Source: Theileria orientalis strain Shintoku (lineage: Eukaryota; Apicomplexa; Aconoidasida; Piroplasmida; Theileriidae). From it: a stretch of 64,000 bases of DNA. A program made the translations under genes and the position numbers. Every line of letters begins with the position of its first letter. Positions within the stretch are counted from its first letter, which is position 1. This document shows, in pieces, positions 60,808-64,000 of this stretch. The notes beneath the pieces were generated by a model. That model was not told the origin of the DNA, made no database searches, and saw only the letters and a list, made by a program, of their open reading frames with translations. Where the stretch lies: assembly GCF_000740895.1 (NCBI RefSeq), contig NC_025261.1, positions 1,736,001 through 1,800,000 on the forward strand, in the 5' to 3' direction.

Positions 60808-62688
60808 TTATAATTCTGCTAATTCAGAATTGACATCCTTCACTGGCTTCGACTTGCCAGACAAATACTTGATTGGATACTTAATCACTTTGAACCCCTA
60901 AACACAGCTGTTTCTGAAGCTTACGTACCAGATAGAATATCTTAAAGAACCTAAATCTTCGCAGCACTATGAATCCGCACGAGAACAAGAACAGGAAGTA
61001 GCAGCTCCTGACCATTCCGTAGCGCTTTATTGCTCTAAATTTTCCTTTAAATCCTTTGAGTCAGTGCGTCATGTTCCTTATTCATGTTTAACTAAATAGC
61101 ACTATCGGCGTTGCAGTCAACGCCAATAACGTAGTAGATATATTACCTGCGCTTCACCAAGTTAAAGGTAACGCGTGCGTTGCTGAACTTGCCCTTCAAC
61201 ACTGCACATTGCGGTTAGAAAGGTAAACGGGTCTTGCTATCAACACTGTGCAGAGTACAGCAGTGCGGTTAAACGGCAGTAGCTATTTATTTACGCATAT
61301 TTAAGCGTGTATTTACATATGTAACTAGGTATATTTATGTATTTACGTAACTACATATATACATGTGTATGTCTATCTATACCGTTCAGAATTGCCTGCT
61401 GCTGCAGAATGTAGTCCGACGACTTCAGCAGCGACGACTCTGCGGCGTCCATCTGGTTTATCTGGTTGATCATCATGTTCCTCGTATCCTTCAGCTTCCG
61501 CATCAGGCGGTCGTCCTTCGAACTGACCTTCAGCATGTCGTCCCTCCCAAGGGCGCTAGGTGCTTCTGCGCCCTGGGGGCCTGCGTAAACTGAGCTGGCG
61601 AACCTGCTGAAGGGCTCCCTTTCAGTGCCCCTCAGCAACTCGCGGTTCGTAAAGTCGCCGGCGTCTGAGGGCTCAGCAGTGCCGTCAGCGCCATACTCAT
61701 AAATACTACTATCAGACTCTGTATCTAACAAATCCTGGCCGTGGTTTCTGGTCGACGGGTGACTTGAACTGGACAGTTGATTAGAGCTTTGTGGTCACTA
61801 GTGGTATCGATTACTTCTAGGGATAGCTTAAAGTATCTAAGATTTACAATTTAACTCCGCTACTCATGCGAGCCCCCTTGGCGCTGGCTAGCTTACTGTT
61901 TAGTGTGTTGGGCAGTTGCTTAGTATTGTTAATCTGACTCGGCAGTGAGGTAGTTGTCTGGCCGTCTGGCTGGCTGATTTGTGAAACGAAGGAGGACAGG
62001 CAGAGCGCGTGGTAGCGTCTTTCATTTCTCGACCACCACTCGCTCAACTTATTTTTGTGTCTGAATTTACGTTAGTTTCCATTACGTGATATTAGTGCTT
62101 AATTATACCAAATACACTAGTAATTAACAAGTTCCAGTACACATACTGTCAACCACTGGCACCATGGCTACTTATCTACTCTTAAATGTACACCTTACTT
62201 ATAAACACTCACCTCATCAAGCGTTCGTTGTAGAACTGGTGTATGGTAAACAACTTTACATACTGCTGCGTACTCGTTGTCGACTCGTACGATTTAACCA
62301 GATTCCTCAAAAGATTCGAATATGAGCTTATTCGCCTCGATGCCTTGAGCCGAAACTAAAAATTGGTGTCAACATACATTAGTCAATTTACAACATCAGC
62401 TGGTTAAATCGCGCATAATTACCTAAGAATAGCAGGAATATCTAAGGGGTGTTGGGTCAGCGTCCGACACCCATCGGTCTAAATACTCCTTAATAAAGGG
62501 TAAATAAAAGTTACTTTATGAATCGAATAATGTGTAGTTAAATCAGCATTTGAAATGTGAAAAAGCTCCTCCAAATTTGAATCCAACTGCTTCAACTCGT
62601 GAATTAAATTGTCAATCAGTGATTCCTCACTTAATTTTTTATTCTTCTCATTGAAAACATTACTTAAACCAGATTTATACGAGTTCAT
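60808..62688 (-). CDS. Sec20/BNIP1-like SNARE, 7 exons
   Basis: Exons 62688-62515, 62355-62213, 62060-61856, 61734-61383, 61201-61147, 61034-60929 and 60897-60808 give 374 residues, all in phase. The end of exon 3 (donor GTTAAA at 61855) is the weakest call. The N-terminal half is helical (NLIHELKQLDSNLEEL, KNKLSEWWSRNERRYHAL). The SNARE-like helix is in exon 4 (KLKDTRNMMINQINQMDAAE, then SSLLKSSDYILQQQ), matching the Sec20 pattern of L/T..M..Q/I.Q.E/D...L..SS..I. A membrane span follows in exon 6 (CYFLFLFSCGFIVLRRF), with a short luminal tail (VKDVNSELAEL). Sec20 is a Golgi-to-ER retrograde Qb-SNARE. The Met at 62688 is chosen because the upstream hydrophobic extension would not suit a SNARE. 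Identity is moderate, structure good. Confidence 0.6.
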
Positions 62689-63556
62689 GGCTGTAAAAAC
62701 GCGAACGACTGCCTCTGGTGTTAAAAACAAGAAAAAAACCAAATGTAAAACAAAATAATACCCACAAATTTTCCACACAGCCGCCTTGACTGGCCTCAAC
62801 TAAAAATTTTACTGCCGGAAACCACAATAAAAAGATGAAAGCCCCTTGAAATTAGCGATAATTGGCTGTAGCTAACAAGGATTAGCCGGAAACTAAGATA
62901 GCCTTTTGGTACACCCGAAAACACATCCACTCTCTTTACCTCCGAAACAACTAATCTATCTTTCGAATAATAGCCTACCAGTACTAGTAGTTTATTGCAT
63001 AGTAGCTCAAAGGGTCGGTCTATCGGTTAGCCAATGCTCGGCCTGAACTGAGCTACGAGTGGCCCTTACAAGGGGTGCAGTGAATATGCAGTTAGGTGGA
63101 TTAAAAATATCAATAGCGGACGGCTACGCCTAGACGCCCATGTGGATACCAGATAAATAAACGGAGCGGCGAGTAGAATCCAGGGATAAGAAGCCGATAC
63201 TAGAAGTTTGATGTATACTTCGATAATGGGCAAAGTCCGCTCCCAACCACTGAAACTACGGCCAAAACTGCCAACTTGCCAATTTTAGACACCATTAGTA
63301 AATTTTAACACCGGATGTCGGTTAATTATTCGATTGAATTTGTTCAATTGGCCAATTATTTCCTCTGCGACTGTCCACGCCCATTTTCTCCTGGGTTGGC
63401 GTTTAATTTTCGCGTTTAATTTTTTTAAATTGTCGCCGGCACCTGTCATTACTAACTACTGATAAATATTTGACTCAAAATAAGCGTGAACATTCGTTAA
63501 AAACTATATTAGCTTCCACGTTCAATTGTCTGATACACACTCGTCCGCTAAGGAGG
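62689..63556. promoter_or_regulatory. Intergenic region upstream of the Sec20-like gene
   Basis: 868 bases that should hold its promoter and the 3' end of the next minus-strand gene. A frame extension to 62799 encodes a hydrophobic stretch but is judged non-coding. A possible hairpin pairs GTAGCTCA at 63002 with TGAGCTAC at 63049. Nothing else recognised. Confidence 0.4.
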
Positions 63557-64000
63557 CTACTCCTGGCCTACTGCTCCAGCATTGTGGGCGTCGAACACGT
63601 CGTAGAGATCCTAAACGGAAGTTAAGTGGACGATAAGCGCACCTTAACGGCAAGACAGTCGTTGATATTGACAATGTAGTCGTTCAGCACAGTGTTGAGG
63701 AGCTGTTTCCGGTCGTTCCACATCTGCTGATTCTCATTGTATATTTGTAACAGCAAGTTCATCTTGTTCCTGTTGTCCATCTACGAATGAGTCAGTGACA
63801 ATAACGGGTATTGGTAGTATGGATGGTAGTGAGAGTTGCTTAGCACTGATAACTAGCAAATGTGTAAATGAAAAGTACAATCTGCTCCTCGGATTCCTTC
63901 TTCAGCTCCCTCAAGTCATTGTAGTAAATCTGCTTCATCATCTGCTCCATTTTAAAATAGTCGTCAGAGCTTCTTTTGATCCTCTCTTGAAGCTGACTAA
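63557..64000 (-). CDS. Coiled-coil protein, 3' end only (3 exons visible)
   Basis: Exons up to the window edge, 64000-63879, 63780-63643 and 63610-63557, join in phase (donors GTACTT and GTGCGC) and end at TAG. About 104 residues are visible: SQLQERIKRSSDDYFKMEQM, QIYYNDLRELKKESEEQI, MDNRNKMNLLLQIYNENQ, DRKQLLNTVLNDYIVN and DLYDVFDAHNAGAVGQE. Leu, Lys, Glu and Gln with heptad spacing point to a long coiled coil, perhaps of a cytoskeletal, centrosomal or tethering protein. The 5' part is outside the window, so no family is named. The upstream neighbour transcribes the same way. Confidence 0.6.

Noticed and set aside
62689..62799. Hydrophobic N-terminal extension of the Sec20-like gene
   Set aside because: A leader-like stretch before a cytosolic SNARE domain is unlikely. 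The Met at 62688 gives the better start, and the extension is probably 5' untranslated.
63001..63070. Possible tRNA or structured RNA around the GTAGCTCA/TGAGCTAC inverted repeat
   Set aside because: Only one 8-base stem is convincing; no cloverleaf, T-loop GTTCRA or A-box in the right spacing.
1..64000. CRISPR array, insertion sequence, bacterial operon or virus
   Set aside because: No spacer-repeat pattern with unique spacers, no transposase and no bacterial gene organisation. All the tandem repeats are coding or intronic and the genes are spliced eukaryotic genes.

Overview
This window is nuclear DNA of a piroplasm (Apicomplexa), almost certainly a Theileria. The evidence is a run of secreted multi-FAINT-domain (DUF529) proteins, two of them SVSP-like giants rich in P, Q, S, T and D. 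There is also a second Theileria-type family with PLL(I/V)...W modules, very short introns (about 30-200 bases) that break up almost every housekeeping gene, and AT-rich spacers beside GC-biased codon use in some genes. That base composition fits the T. orientalis group better than T. parva or T. annulata, but species cannot be fixed from the sequence alone.

Layout. Bases 1-2072 hold the 3' part of a FAINT gene (+). Bases 2423-4608 hold an 8-exon gene that I read as the TFIIF alpha (RAP74) subunit, followed by a small orphan gene. Bases 4924-9777 (-) encode a 1617-residue PLL...W-module protein. Bases 10898-26471 are a conserved core: an unknown 3-exon gene, a small spliced secreted Cys-rich protein, mitochondrial Hsp70, a protein ending in an apparent RAP-domain stub, Pam16/Tim16, eRF1 (7 exons), a Sen54-like tRNA-splicing endonuclease subunit, a protein with a CCCC tail and a 6-exon PPR protein. 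Bases 27249-57029 are an uninterrupted minus-strand array of seven FAINT genes, including proteins of 2670 and 3236 residues. A second PLL...W-module protein with a C-terminal membrane anchor follows (57591-59798), then a 7-exon Sec20-like SNARE gene (60808-62688) and the 3' end of a coiled-coil gene running off the window.

How the parts relate. Hsp70, Pam16, the PPR protein and the RAP-like protein all point to mitochondrial import or organelle RNA work. eRF1, TFIIF alpha and Sen54 are core expression machinery. The FAINT array is the lineage-specific, probably host-directed part. Six of its seven genes carry a shared short upstream element (GATTCCA and ATGGGG on the plus strand), rearranged in one of them. 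The two SVSP-like giants also share a nearly identical 200-base 5' flank that looks like a 182-base 5'-UTR intron. With that intron removed, the element sits at a similar distance from the start codon in all of these genes.

Most striking points: the shared element plus putative leader intron; tandem and block duplications inside the giant genes; a one-base insertion in the NIKS codon region of eRF1; a RAP domain that stops after its first strand; and many spliced genes recoverable only by joining short exons. Exon joins were worked out by eye from GT/AG sites and phase and have not been tested against transcripts.
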